Assembly: GCA_030430515.1 (NCBI GenBank)
Contig: JAUIKX010000225.1
Coordinates: 1-6,048, forward strand
DNA: 6,048 bases
Reading direction: 5' to 3'
DNA from: Gammaproteobacteria bacterium
Lineage (GTDB): Bacteria; Pseudomonadota; Gammaproteobacteria; Pseudomonadales; Azotimanducaceae
The position numbers were made by a program, and so were the translations under genes. Every line of letters starts with the position of its first letter. Within the stretch, counting starts at the first letter, position 1. The notes under the pieces are model-generated. The model searched no databases, was not told the DNA's origin, and saw only the letters and a list, made by a program, of their open reading frames with translations. Positions 1 through 5,264 of this stretch are shown here, piece after piece.

Positions 1-1009
1 GCGAGTACTGAACGCCGCCGAGCGCCACCATGCGGCTGTGCACCAGCTCAGCGAGCACGTCGTTGGGCATGACCGGGTAGTTGCCGTGCATCACTTCATA
101 AGTCATGCGGGTCTCGGTGCCCTTGGCGGCCGCCTCCGCGACATTCACCACCCTGTCGAAGAGCGCGCGCACTTCATCCAGCTTCGGATGACGCACGTAG
201 TAGTACACCTCCGCGTGATCAGGAACGATGTTCGGCGCATCGCCGCCATCGGTGATCACATAGTGGATGCGGGCATCGTCCGGCGCATGCTCGCGCATCA
301 TGTTCACCATGTAGTTCATGGCCTCCACCGCGTCGAGCGCTGAACGGCCGCGATGTGGTGCCCTGGCCGCGTGAGCCGCTTGCCCGTGAAAGCTGAACCG
401 GCCGGACTTGTTGGCGGTGGTCGACGCAGGAGAGGCATCGTTCCGGTCGCCCGGATGCCAGTGCAGCACCACATCCGCGTCGTTCAGCGCGCCGGAGCGG
501 GCGATATAGACTTTGCCGGAGCCCCCCTCTTCTGCCGGGGTGCCGTACACCCGGATCGTGCCGGCGACATCGTTCTGCTCAAGCCACTTTGCGAGCGCCA
601 CGCCGGCAGTAGCCGAAGCAGCACCGAACAGATGATGACCGCAGGCATGGCCACCGCCGCCTTCCACTCTGGCTTGCCTTTCAGGCACCGCTGCCTGCGA
701 CAATCCAGGCAGCGCATCGAACTCAGCAAGTATGGCGATCGTGGGCGAGCCACTACCCGCCTCGGCGATAAAAGCCGTGGGAATGTCGGCCACACCGGTC
801 TCAATTCTGAAGCCGTTGCGTTTCAGGTACTTCTGCAGGGCAGAGCTGCTCTGCACCTCCTGATAGCCCATCTCCGCATGGCGCCAGATTTCGTCAGCCA
901 GCTGGATCGCCCGGCTTTCCTCGGCATCGACAGCCTTGAGCACAGATGCCTCGGACCATCCCTGGCCTGCCAGGGCAAACAGGATCAGGAGCATGACAAG
1001 TCGAATCAT
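1..1009 (-). CDS. M20-family amidohydrolase (AbgB-like metallopeptidase), secreted, C-terminus cut by window edge
   Basis: The minus frame is open from ATG at 1009 to the left edge: 336 residues with no stop, so the C-terminus is missing. M20 amidohydrolases of this type are usually about 430-480 residues and hydrolyse amide bonds of N-acyl or aminobenzoyl amino acids with two metal ions. Visible motifs are HACGHH at residues 121-126 (metal-ligand Cys123 and His125), TPAEEGG at 157-163 (Glu160/161, catalytic base and ligand), HWHPG at 183-187 (ligand His) and HGQAAHAA at 208-215, which opens the dimerisation domain. GGDAPNIVPDHAEVYYYVRHP-type sequence (255-275) resembles AbgB-like proteins. 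The last ligand His should lie outside the window. Residues 1-21 look like a cleavable signal peptide (basic start, then LVMLLILFALAG), which points to the periplasm, whereas E. coli AbgB is cytoplasmic. The first in-frame stop upstream is at 1043-1045, and 1009 is the only ATG after it. No good Shine-Dalgarno sequence is visible. The family is clear; the substrate is not. Confidence 0.93.
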   Translation of the reverse strand, partial: MIRLVMLLILFALAGQGWSEASVLKAVDAEESRAIQLADEIWRHAEMGYQEVQSSSALQKYLKRNGFRIETGVADIPTAFIAEAGSGSPTIAILAEFDALPGLSQAAVPERQARVEGGGGHACGHHLFGAASATAGVALAKWLEQNDVAGTIRVYGTPAEEGGSGKVYIARSGALNDADVVLHWHPGDRNDASPASTTANKSGRFSFHGQAAHAARAPHRGRSALDAVEAMNYMVNMMREHAPDDARIHYVITDGGDAPNIVPDHAEVYYYVRHPKLDEVRALFDRVVNVAEAAAKGTETRMTYEVMHGNYPVMPNDVLAELVHSRMVALGGVQYS

Positions 1010-1018
1010 AGAAATTGC

Positions 1019-1038
1019 TCGCGCGATTGTTCGCGCAA
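1019..1038 (-). promoter_or_regulatory. Hairpin-forming inverted repeat just upstream of the amidohydrolase start
   Basis: Read on the minus strand, TTGCGCGA, loop ACAA, TCGCGCGA can form an 8-bp stem with one G-U pair. Its 3' end is 9 bases before the ATG at 1009, where a Shine-Dalgarno sequence would be expected. No run of T follows (GCAATTTCT leads into the ATG), so it is a poor intrinsic terminator. It might mask the ribosome site, act as an operator, or be chance in GC-rich DNA. The 62-bp gap holding it (1010-1071) is the largest in the window, and I see no convincing -35/-10 pair in it. Confidence 0.35.
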
Positions 1039-1071
1039 TAGCTTAAGGAAGCCGGCGGCAAGAATCGAACG

Positions 1072-1605
1072 TCAGGGGGAAGGAGACTGCCCCATGCGCT
1101 GAGCGAGCTGATCGGACATGGCCTTGAACTGCGGGAACCGCTGTTCGATCTCAGCCAGCGCACCCTGCATGGCAGCCTGACCTTCCATGCCCATGGGCAC
1201 GTCGGTTTCGGACTCCGAGGTGCTGCCCGCGTTGCCGCCGTTCTTGTGCTTCAGCAGAACGCGCAACGGCTCCGGTATGGAGTCATCTGCCGTTGCTTCG
1301 CTCTCGGGGCCGGTGAAAGCCTCCGATGGCAGCGTCATGGTCGAGACCACTTCAAGCGAACGCACTTCATCGTCTGCGAGATGCTTGGGGCGTGTATCGG
1401 AGAAATGCACGACGCCCTCTTCATCGGTCCACGAATACACGCCGCTCGGCACCTCACCCGTCAGGTTCGTTGGTTGCTCCAATGCTTCCGGCACCCAGTC
1501 ATCGGCCGTCATGACCGGCTTCCCGGTTGGACCGGTCATGTACATCGGCCCCACAACCAGGGCACCGATGAGGGCTGCGAGCATCAGGAACATTCCGAGT
1601 TTCAT
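1072..1605 (-). CDS. DUF4124 domain-containing membrane-anchored protein
   Basis: The protein has 177 residues. Residues 4-24 form an N-terminal hydrophobic segment (signal anchor or uncleaved signal peptide; no lipobox Cys). The segment at 56-73, beginning VYSWTDEEGVVHFSD, is the core of the DUF4124 domain, a short beta-rich module found in many proteobacterial envelope proteins and with no established function. After it comes a low-complexity acidic and Ser-rich stretch (about 99-138), then a charged, probably helical tail (145-171). The rest is therefore likely periplasmic. Its ATG is 12 bp after the stop of the TonB-like gene, with GGGAAG (1611-1616) five bases before it, so it reads as the last gene of the transport/motor operon. 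A structural or accessory role in that machine is inference from position only. The domain call is firm; the function is unknown. Confidence 0.88.
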   Translation of the reverse strand: MKLGMFLMLAALIGALVVGPMYMTGPTGKPVMTADDWVPEALEQPTNLTGEVPSGVYSWTDEEGVVHFSDTRPKHLADDEVRSLEVVSTMTLPSEAFTGPESEATADDSIPEPLRVLLKHKNGGNAGSTSESETDVPMGMEGQAAMQGALAEIEQRFPQFKAMSDQLAQRMGQSPSP

Positions 1606-1617
1606 AGACGCTTCCCG

Positions 1618-2544
1618 TCAGGTTGGAAGGAAGTGTACGGGATAGCTGATCGTCGTGGTACGCACATCCTGACGGCCGAAGTTGAACAGCCGGACGCGGT
1701 TGACGATCTTGCTGAGCAGAGTCTGGTCAGCAAGCTCAGAGGCAACGACCTGGCAACCCACAACCTGTCCGTTCGGGTCGATCACGAGTTCCAGCACGAC
1801 TTTGCCCTGCAGGGTCGGATCCTGGCGAAGCGCCCGGTTGTAGATCGCGAATATGGCGCCTTTGTTGCCGTCGAACACCCGACGGATGTCTTCGATGCTA
1901 CGGCTTCGGGGATCGACCGCCTTGCGTTTCTGTACGCCGCCGTTGCCCTGCGTGCCTTCGGGAACATCGACCTTCGTAGTTGCCCGGCCAGATAGAGCAA
2001 CGCCGCCTGTATCGCGTGACAACGCAGCGACGTTGACTCCGGCACTGCGCGCCGCACGCTTGCTGGTCAGCAGCGATCGATCGATTGTCGCCGACTCACC
2101 TGCACCGCGGGCGATGGCACCGGTATCCTGAAGCTTGGATACATCGACGCTTTCGCGCATATCGGCGAACGTATCCTTGAATGCCAGCAGGCCGGAGATT
2201 GCCGCTTTCTCCTTGGCCGCAGACACTTTCGGCTGCGCTACCGGGGTGGTCTCTTCAATGGGTAGCGGCTTTTCCGGCGGCGGCACTTCCTCTTTGACCT
2301 GGGGCGGCGGGGGCGGCGGCGGAATCACCGGCTTCGGTTTTTCGAGGATGATCTTGGCCAGCTCCGGCGGCAGCTCTTCGAGCTCCTCACGCGGCACTTC
2401 CGGCAGCGGCAGCCAGGGCATGACAGCCCCGAACACCAGTACGGCAAGCAGGCTGCCGAGCAGGTAATTTTTGAACTTACGGGTGTCCTGGCGATCGGTC
2501 TGCCAGGGCATGCCGAATGGATGAGCGTACGCAGCAGCGGTCAT
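1618..2544 (-). CDS. TonB-like energy-transducing protein with AgmX/PglI-type C-terminal domain
   Basis: The protein has 308 residues with the plan of a TonB-class transducer. There is a cytoplasmic N-terminus (1-26, basic RKFK at 22-25), one membrane helix (about 27-46) and a Pro/Glu/Lys-rich periplasmic arm (47-105, with seven prolines at 75-81). A linker of about 110 residues leads to a folded C-terminal domain (about 216-308). That domain holds IRRVFDGNKGAIFAIYNRAL, then GKVVLELVIDPNGQVVGC and a final YPVHF strand. This is the pattern of AgmX/PglI tails in Myxococcus gliding proteins, distantly like the TonB C-terminus. The helix lacks the His that TonB uses to couple to ExbB/ExbD. ATG at 2544 overlaps the stop of the preceding ExbD gene as ATGA, and GGAGG (2555-2559) lies 10 bases upstream. 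It probably links the ExbB/ExbD motor to outer-membrane or periplasmic partners. I see no TonB-dependent receptor nearby. Family confident; target unknown. Confidence 0.9.
   Translation of the reverse strand: MTAAAYAHPFGMPWQTDRQDTRKFKNYLLGSLLAVLVFGAVMPWLPLPEVPREELEELPPELAKIILEKPKPVIPPPPPPPQVKEEVPPPEKPLPIEETTPVAQPKVSAAKEKAAISGLLAFKDTFADMRESVDVSKLQDTGAIARGAGESATIDRSLLTSKRAARSAGVNVAALSRDTGGVALSGRATTKVDVPEGTQGNGGVQKRKAVDPRSRSIEDIRRVFDGNKGAIFAIYNRALRQDPTLQGKVVLELVIDPNGQVVGCQVVASELADQTLLSKIVNRVRLFNFGRQDVRTTTISYPVHFLPT
2302..2322 (-). repeat. GC-rich triplet tract encoding seven prolines
   Basis: This is a short run of CCN codons (mostly CCG and CCC) inside the TonB-like gene, coding for Pro75-Pro81 of the periplasmic arm. 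Such tracts can gain or lose codons by slippage and can slow ribosomes, which often need EF-P for polyproline. It is in frame and part of the expected proline-rich spacer. Confidence 0.7.
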
Positions 2545-3113
2545 GTGGCAGCATCCTCCGCAGTGTTCGCGCCACCGGCCGACAGAGCTTCAGGCCGCAG
2601 CGACGGCAGGCCTTCCGGTGAAGGCGCTTCCATTTTGTTGACCGCTAGGGAAATCTGCGCGAACGACGTTGTCTGACAGGTCAGCATGATCTGCTTGAGG
2701 AGCCAGTAAGGCAGCTCGCGATCGCCCATGATGGTGACCTCGAAGCCGGCCTCCGGCGCTTCCCCCTTCCGCGCGGCCTGATACTCCAGCTCTTCTTTCA
2801 GCGGCATGATGATGGCGTTTTCTCCAGCCGCCTCCTCGCTGAGCGAAGAGATGTCGGTGATCATGCGGCCCTGTACCACCAGGTCGTCTGCGCTCACCGA
2901 AATGACGATCTCGTTCTCCGGTTTCTGCTCGGAGCTGGAGTCCGGCAGCTTGATCTTGGAGCTGGTCTGCAGAACTTCGACTTCGGACGAGTTCACCATC
3001 AGGAAGAAAACCAGAATGGTGAAGATATCCATCAGCGACACCAGGTTCAGCGTGGCTGACTTGCCGTGCTTTTTCTGATCTTTGCGTCGGCGTTGATGAT
3101 GCCGCTGGCTCAT
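2541..3113 (-). CDS. ExbD/TolR family biopolymer transport protein, second paralog (keeps the membrane Asp)
   Basis: The protein has 190 residues. A very basic His/Arg/Lys-rich cytoplasmic start (1-18) leads into one membrane helix (about 24-41, LVSLMDIFTILVFFLMV), then a periplasmic domain. Asp29 in the helix aligns with Asp25 of E. coli ExbD, the residue that carries protons through the ExbB/ExbD channel. The periplasmic part (about 65-160) has the usual family pattern, with strands around EIVISVS and VTIMGDRELPYWLLKQIM and a final QISLAVNK. The last 30 residues are a Pro/Ala-rich tail. ATG overlaps the stop of the first ExbD gene as ATGA at 3110-3113, and GGGAGG (3120-3125) lies six bases upstream. 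This arrangement implies translational coupling and matched amounts. It should pair with the first ExbD paralog inside an ExbB-like pentamer. The symbol is left blank because exbD, tolR and aglQ/aglS cannot be told apart here. Confidence 0.93.
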   Translation of the reverse strand: MSQRHHQRRRKDQKKHGKSATLNLVSLMDIFTILVFFLMVNSSEVEVLQTSSKIKLPDSSSEQKPENEIVISVSADDLVVQGRMITDISSLSEEAAGENAIIMPLKEELEYQAARKGEAPEAGFEVTIMGDRELPYWLLKQIMLTCQTTSFAQISLAVNKMEAPSPEGLPSLRPEALSAGGANTAEDAAT

Positions 3114-3637
3114 GACTGGCCTCCCGCGCCTGGAGCGACGCTGGATACCTGCGCATCGGGAGTCGCCGTTCCCAGGGAGATCACCGGAAACAGCTCCGCA
3201 TGAACCACCTCGAGTCCTGACAGGGCAGCGTACGATCTGACCCGATCCATGACGCTCACGAGCGTCTGATAATCCGTTTCGTCCTCGAGAAGAATCGTGA
3301 TGTCCCGCTTCTCGGGCATACGCCGCTTCAGTTCCTGCATGACGAGCGAGAGCTGTTCAAAGTCGTGGCCGTCCTCGAGCTTCGAAAGCGTCTTGATGGC
3401 GCCGCCCCGACCATCGCCGACGATGAGACGATTGTCGTGCACCACCACTTCCAGATGCACCGCATCCGGGTCGATCTCTCCGGAGCTTTCGCCGGAAGGA
3501 AAGTTGAGATCGATCACCGTCGTATGCGTGAACACCAGCGACAGCAGAAGCACCGGTACCAGAACAATCATGAGATTCATGAACGGAGTGACGTCCAGGT
3601 CTGCTGTCTCTGAAAATTTGCGCCGCCTAAATTTCAC
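3110..3637 (-). CDS. ExbD/TolR family biopolymer transport protein, first paralog (membrane Asp replaced by Asn)
   Basis: The protein has 175 residues: a basic N-terminus (KFRRRK), one membrane helix (about 18-37, PFMNLMIVLVPVLLLSLVF) and a periplasmic domain (about 60-155). Family features are DLDVTPFMN at 13-21 (compare NVTPFID of E. coli ExbD) and ITILLEDETDYQTLVSVMD at 113-131. The proton-carrying Asp of ExbD/TolR is replaced by Asn21 (codon AAT at 3577-3575, one base from an Asp codon). Asp15 is conserved-looking but lies at the membrane edge, where ExbD has Asn. The start is GTG at 3637. It is preferred because AAGGA (3646-3650) lies eight bases before it and because the next Met (residue 20) falls inside the helix. 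It follows the ExbB-like gene by 33 bp. It probably forms a heterodimer with the ExbD encoded just downstream, acting as structural or peptidoglycan-binding partner and not as the main proton carrier; that part is inference. Confidence 0.93.
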   Translation of the reverse strand: MKFRRRKFSETADLDVTPFMNLMIVLVPVLLLSLVFTHTTVIDLNFPSGESSGEIDPDAVHLEVVVHDNRLIVGDGRGGAIKTLSKLEDGHDFEQLSLVMQELKRRMPEKRDITILLEDETDYQTLVSVMDRVRSYAALSGLEVVHAELFPVISLGTATPDAQVSSVAPGAGGQS

Positions 3638-3645
3638 GGTCGTCT

Positions 3646-3650
3646 TCCTT
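3646..3650 (-). promoter_or_regulatory. Ribosome binding site fixing the GTG start of the first ExbD gene
   Basis: AAGGA on the minus strand lies eight bases before GTG at 3637-3635. It supports the GTG start over the internal ATG at residue 20, which would remove the basic N-terminus and split the membrane helix. Confidence 0.7.
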
Positions 3651-3670
3651 CGATCGTTCAGGTATCAGTT

Positions 3671-4327
3671 TCAGGACTTGGCCGCCTGCGCTTCGCCGAG
3701 CTTTTCGAGCTGATTGACGAATTTGACCACCGCGATCTCCAGGCTCTCGACGATGGAGCTGGTTTTGCTCTGCAGAATTGAATGCACGAGCAGAAGCGGA
3801 ATCGCCACCATCAATCCAAACGCCGTAGTGTTCATCGCGATGGAAATACTCTGCGAAAGCAGCGTCGCTTTCTCAGCCGGGTCGGCGTTGGCCACTGCGG
3901 TAAACGCGGCGATCAGACCAATGATCGTGCCGAGAAGACCCAGCAGCGTTGCCACGTTGGCAAAGGTCGCCAGGTAAGGCGTGCGCCGCTCGATGTTGGG
4001 CAACACCTCGAGGAGGCCCTCTTCCATGGCGTATTCGATATCGTCGCGCTTGCGCGCACCGGACGCGTAACGGTTCAGCCCGTCGGCAACGATTCGCCCC
4101 ATGGCCGACTTGGAACTCTTGGTCATCTCCACGAGCTCGCGCGCTTTGCCTTTCTGCAGAAGCGGCAGCATGGCATCGTAATCCTTGCGGTTGATGCGGG
4201 TCTGGTTCGCCAGGTAGAAATAGCGCTCGCACGCAATGGCGATACCGATGCCCAGCACAATGGCGATCGGGTACATGAACGGCCCGCCTTCCTGGAAGAA
4301 ACTTACCAAAGTGGCGTACATATCCAT
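3671..4327 (-). CDS. MotA/TolQ/ExbB proton channel family protein
   Basis: This 218-residue inner-membrane protein has the usual three-helix ExbB/TolQ layout: helix 1 at about 17-34, a cytoplasmic loop at 35-115, helix 2 at about 118-145 and helix 3 at about 162-185. The family core is clear: LLGTIIGLIAAF (131-142) and AMNTTAFGLMVAIPLLL (164-180). Thr134 and Thr168 align with Thr148 and Thr181 of E. coli ExbB, the polar residues lining the proton path. Such proteins form a pentamer around two ExbD-type helices and convert proton flow into motion. ATG at 4327 has GAGGA (4335-4339) seven bases upstream; the gap to the previous gene is 20 bp. A following ExbD pair and TonB-like gene mark it as part of a dedicated motor and not the Tol-Pal system (no tolA, tolB or pal here). 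The nearest described equivalent would be Myxococcus AglR; orthology is not proven, so no symbol is given. Confidence 0.95.
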   Translation of the reverse strand: MDMYATLVSFFQEGGPFMYPIAIVLGIGIAIACERYFYLANQTRINRKDYDAMLPLLQKGKARELVEMTKSSKSAMGRIVADGLNRYASGARKRDDIEYAMEEGLLEVLPNIERRTPYLATFANVATLLGLLGTIIGLIAAFTAVANADPAEKATLLSQSISIAMNTTAFGLMVAIPLLLVHSILQSKTSSIVESLEIAVVKFVNQLEKLGEAQAAKS

Positions 4328-4347
4328 CGTCGATTCCTCGTCTTTCC

Positions 4348-4635
4348 TTAGTGTTTTTCGGCGTTTTCGACGCCGTTCAGCGTGTTCAGGTAATCCAGCT
4401 CCCTGCGGTATGCCGGCGGATACAACCGTCGAAAAACCTCAGACTCCGCAAGCTCCGTATCGAGATTCAGTTCGGGCAGCCCGTCTGGATCCCGCCAAGG
4501 CAAGATATACAGAACTTTCGGCAGCTCTTGGTTGCCGGAGATCACGGTTTCGTCGAGCTGCACGCGATCCTTGCCTTCAGCCGCCAGAATCGTGACGGGC
4601 AAGGCGCTCATGAGCAGCAGCAGGCAGAACTTCAT
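4348..4635 (-). CDS. Small secreted protein of unknown function in the ExbB/ExbD operon
   Basis: The protein has 95 residues. I do not recognise a named domain. Residues 1-19 form a clear signal peptide (KFCLLLLMSALPVTILAA, likely cut after Ala18-Ala19), which leaves a mature periplasmic protein of about 76 residues with no Cys. The mature part has a hydrophobic strand-like core, ELPKVLYILPWRDPDG (37-52). It then turns acidic (LNLDTELAESE, 56-66) and ends in an Arg/Tyr-rich, probably helical stretch (VFRRLYPPAYRRELDYLNTL, 67-86). The ATG overlaps the stop of the TPR lipoprotein gene (ATGA, 4632-4635). It has only a weak GGGTGG before it, so it is probably translated by coupling. Its place between the TPR lipoprotein and the ExbB-like channel suggests a periplasmic adaptor of the same complex; that is inference from position alone. 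Confidence 0.85.
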   Translation of the reverse strand: MKFCLLLLMSALPVTILAAEGKDRVQLDETVISGNQELPKVLYILPWRDPDGLPELNLDTELAESEVFRRLYPPAYRRELDYLNTLNGVENAEKH

Positions 4636-5264
4636 GTGCCCACCCGTCGCTTGAGATCGGCGATCCAGCCTTTGACGCGGGGCTCAGCCTCCGGATTCAG
4701 TTCCAGGAAGCGTTCGTAGGCAGCCAGCGCCGTGTCCAGGTCACCCATGTACAGCTCACTCAGAATGCCGAGATTCAGGTGCGCAATGGAAAATTCCGGG
4801 TCGGCTGCAAGGCAGGCCTGATAGTGACCGCGAGCGGCTTCGAACTGGCCTTCGTACCGGAGCATCACACCAAGCTGAACATGCGCGTGGCAGCTCTGCG
4901 GGTTGGCTTCGAGCGCCTGCATGAACGCCTCGCGCGCTGCTTCCGTTTCGCCGCGATTCAGCCGCAGTCGGCCGAGGTTCACCCAGGGCCCTGCCAGCTC
5001 CGGGTGAGACCGTGTCATGCGTTCGAACAGCTTCTCCGCTTTTTCGTTCTCGTTGCTGTCCAGATAAGACAGCGCGCGCGCGTAATCGCTGACCGTGCTC
5101 TCGCTCAACTGCGGTACGGGTGCGGACTGCTCAACGCCGCTGACAGAAGCTTCCGCAACCACCCGTTCCCGGGTCTGCTCATCGCTCATCCGGGGCGGCT
5201 CGACAACGGCACAGCCGCCGAGAAGAGCGGCCAGGCTAAGGAAGCTAGTAAATGACTTCCACAT
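4632..5264 (-). CDS. TPR repeat outer-membrane lipoprotein
   Basis: The protein has 210 residues. The N-terminus is a lipoprotein signal: a basic start, a hydrophobic stretch (SFLSLAALL) and lipobox LGGC with the lipidated Cys at 18. Ala at +2 argues for outer-membrane sorting by Lol. A disordered linker (about 19-55) leads to about four TPR units at roughly 59-92, 93-126, 127-160 and 161-194. Their hallmarks are WVNLGRLRLNRGETEAAREAF, HVQLGVMLRYEGQFEAAR and AHLNLGILSELYMGDLDTAL, most ending in an NP or DP turn. TPRs bind partner proteins, so this is a likely outer-membrane anchor for the machine. It resembles in plan the Myxococcus gliding lipoprotein GltE/AglT. The gene starts inside the end of the preceding gene (20-base overlap, 5245-5264). 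GGAG (5272-5275) seven bases upstream of ATG 5264 supports this start. Family confident; partner unknown. Confidence 0.92.
   Translation of the reverse strand: MWKSFTSFLSLAALLGGCAVVEPPRMSDEQTRERVVAEASVSGVEQSAPVPQLSESTVSDYARALSYLDSNENEKAEKLFERMTRSHPELAGPWVNLGRLRLNRGETEAAREAFMQALEANPQSCHAHVQLGVMLRYEGQFEAARGHYQACLAADPEFSIAHLNLGILSELYMGDLDTALAAYERFLELNPEAEPRVKGWIADLKRRVGT

Noticed and set aside
1046..1060. GCCGGC palindrome after the DUF4124 gene as a terminator
   Set aside because: The possible stem is only about 3 bp and no T-run follows.
353..1102. 249-codon open frame on the plus strand
   Set aside because: It is antisense to the M20 amidohydrolase, whose metal-binding motifs are intact on the minus strand.
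484..1163. Possibility that the amidohydrolase is a frameshifted pseudogene, because short minus-strand frames (484-804, 894-1163) overlap it
   Set aside because: Translating the correct frame by hand from 1009 to 1 gives 336 residues with no stop and all expected motifs in order. It simply runs off the window edge.
1246..1995. 249-codon open frame on the plus strand
   Set aside because: It crosses the antisense of two well-supported genes (DUF4124 and TonB-like) and has no domain.
2590..3156. 188-codon minus-strand frame overlapping the second ExbD gene
   Set aside because: It is out of frame with ExbD, Arg/His/Gly-rich and without a membrane helix; it is a shadow of the true gene.
3671..4327. 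Assignment as TolQ of the Tol-Pal system or as flagellar MotA
   Set aside because: No tolA, tolB, pal or ybgC gene is nearby. The three-helix layout and 218 residues fit ExbB/TolQ rather than four-helix MotA, and two ExbD genes plus an AgmX/PglI-tailed protein follow.
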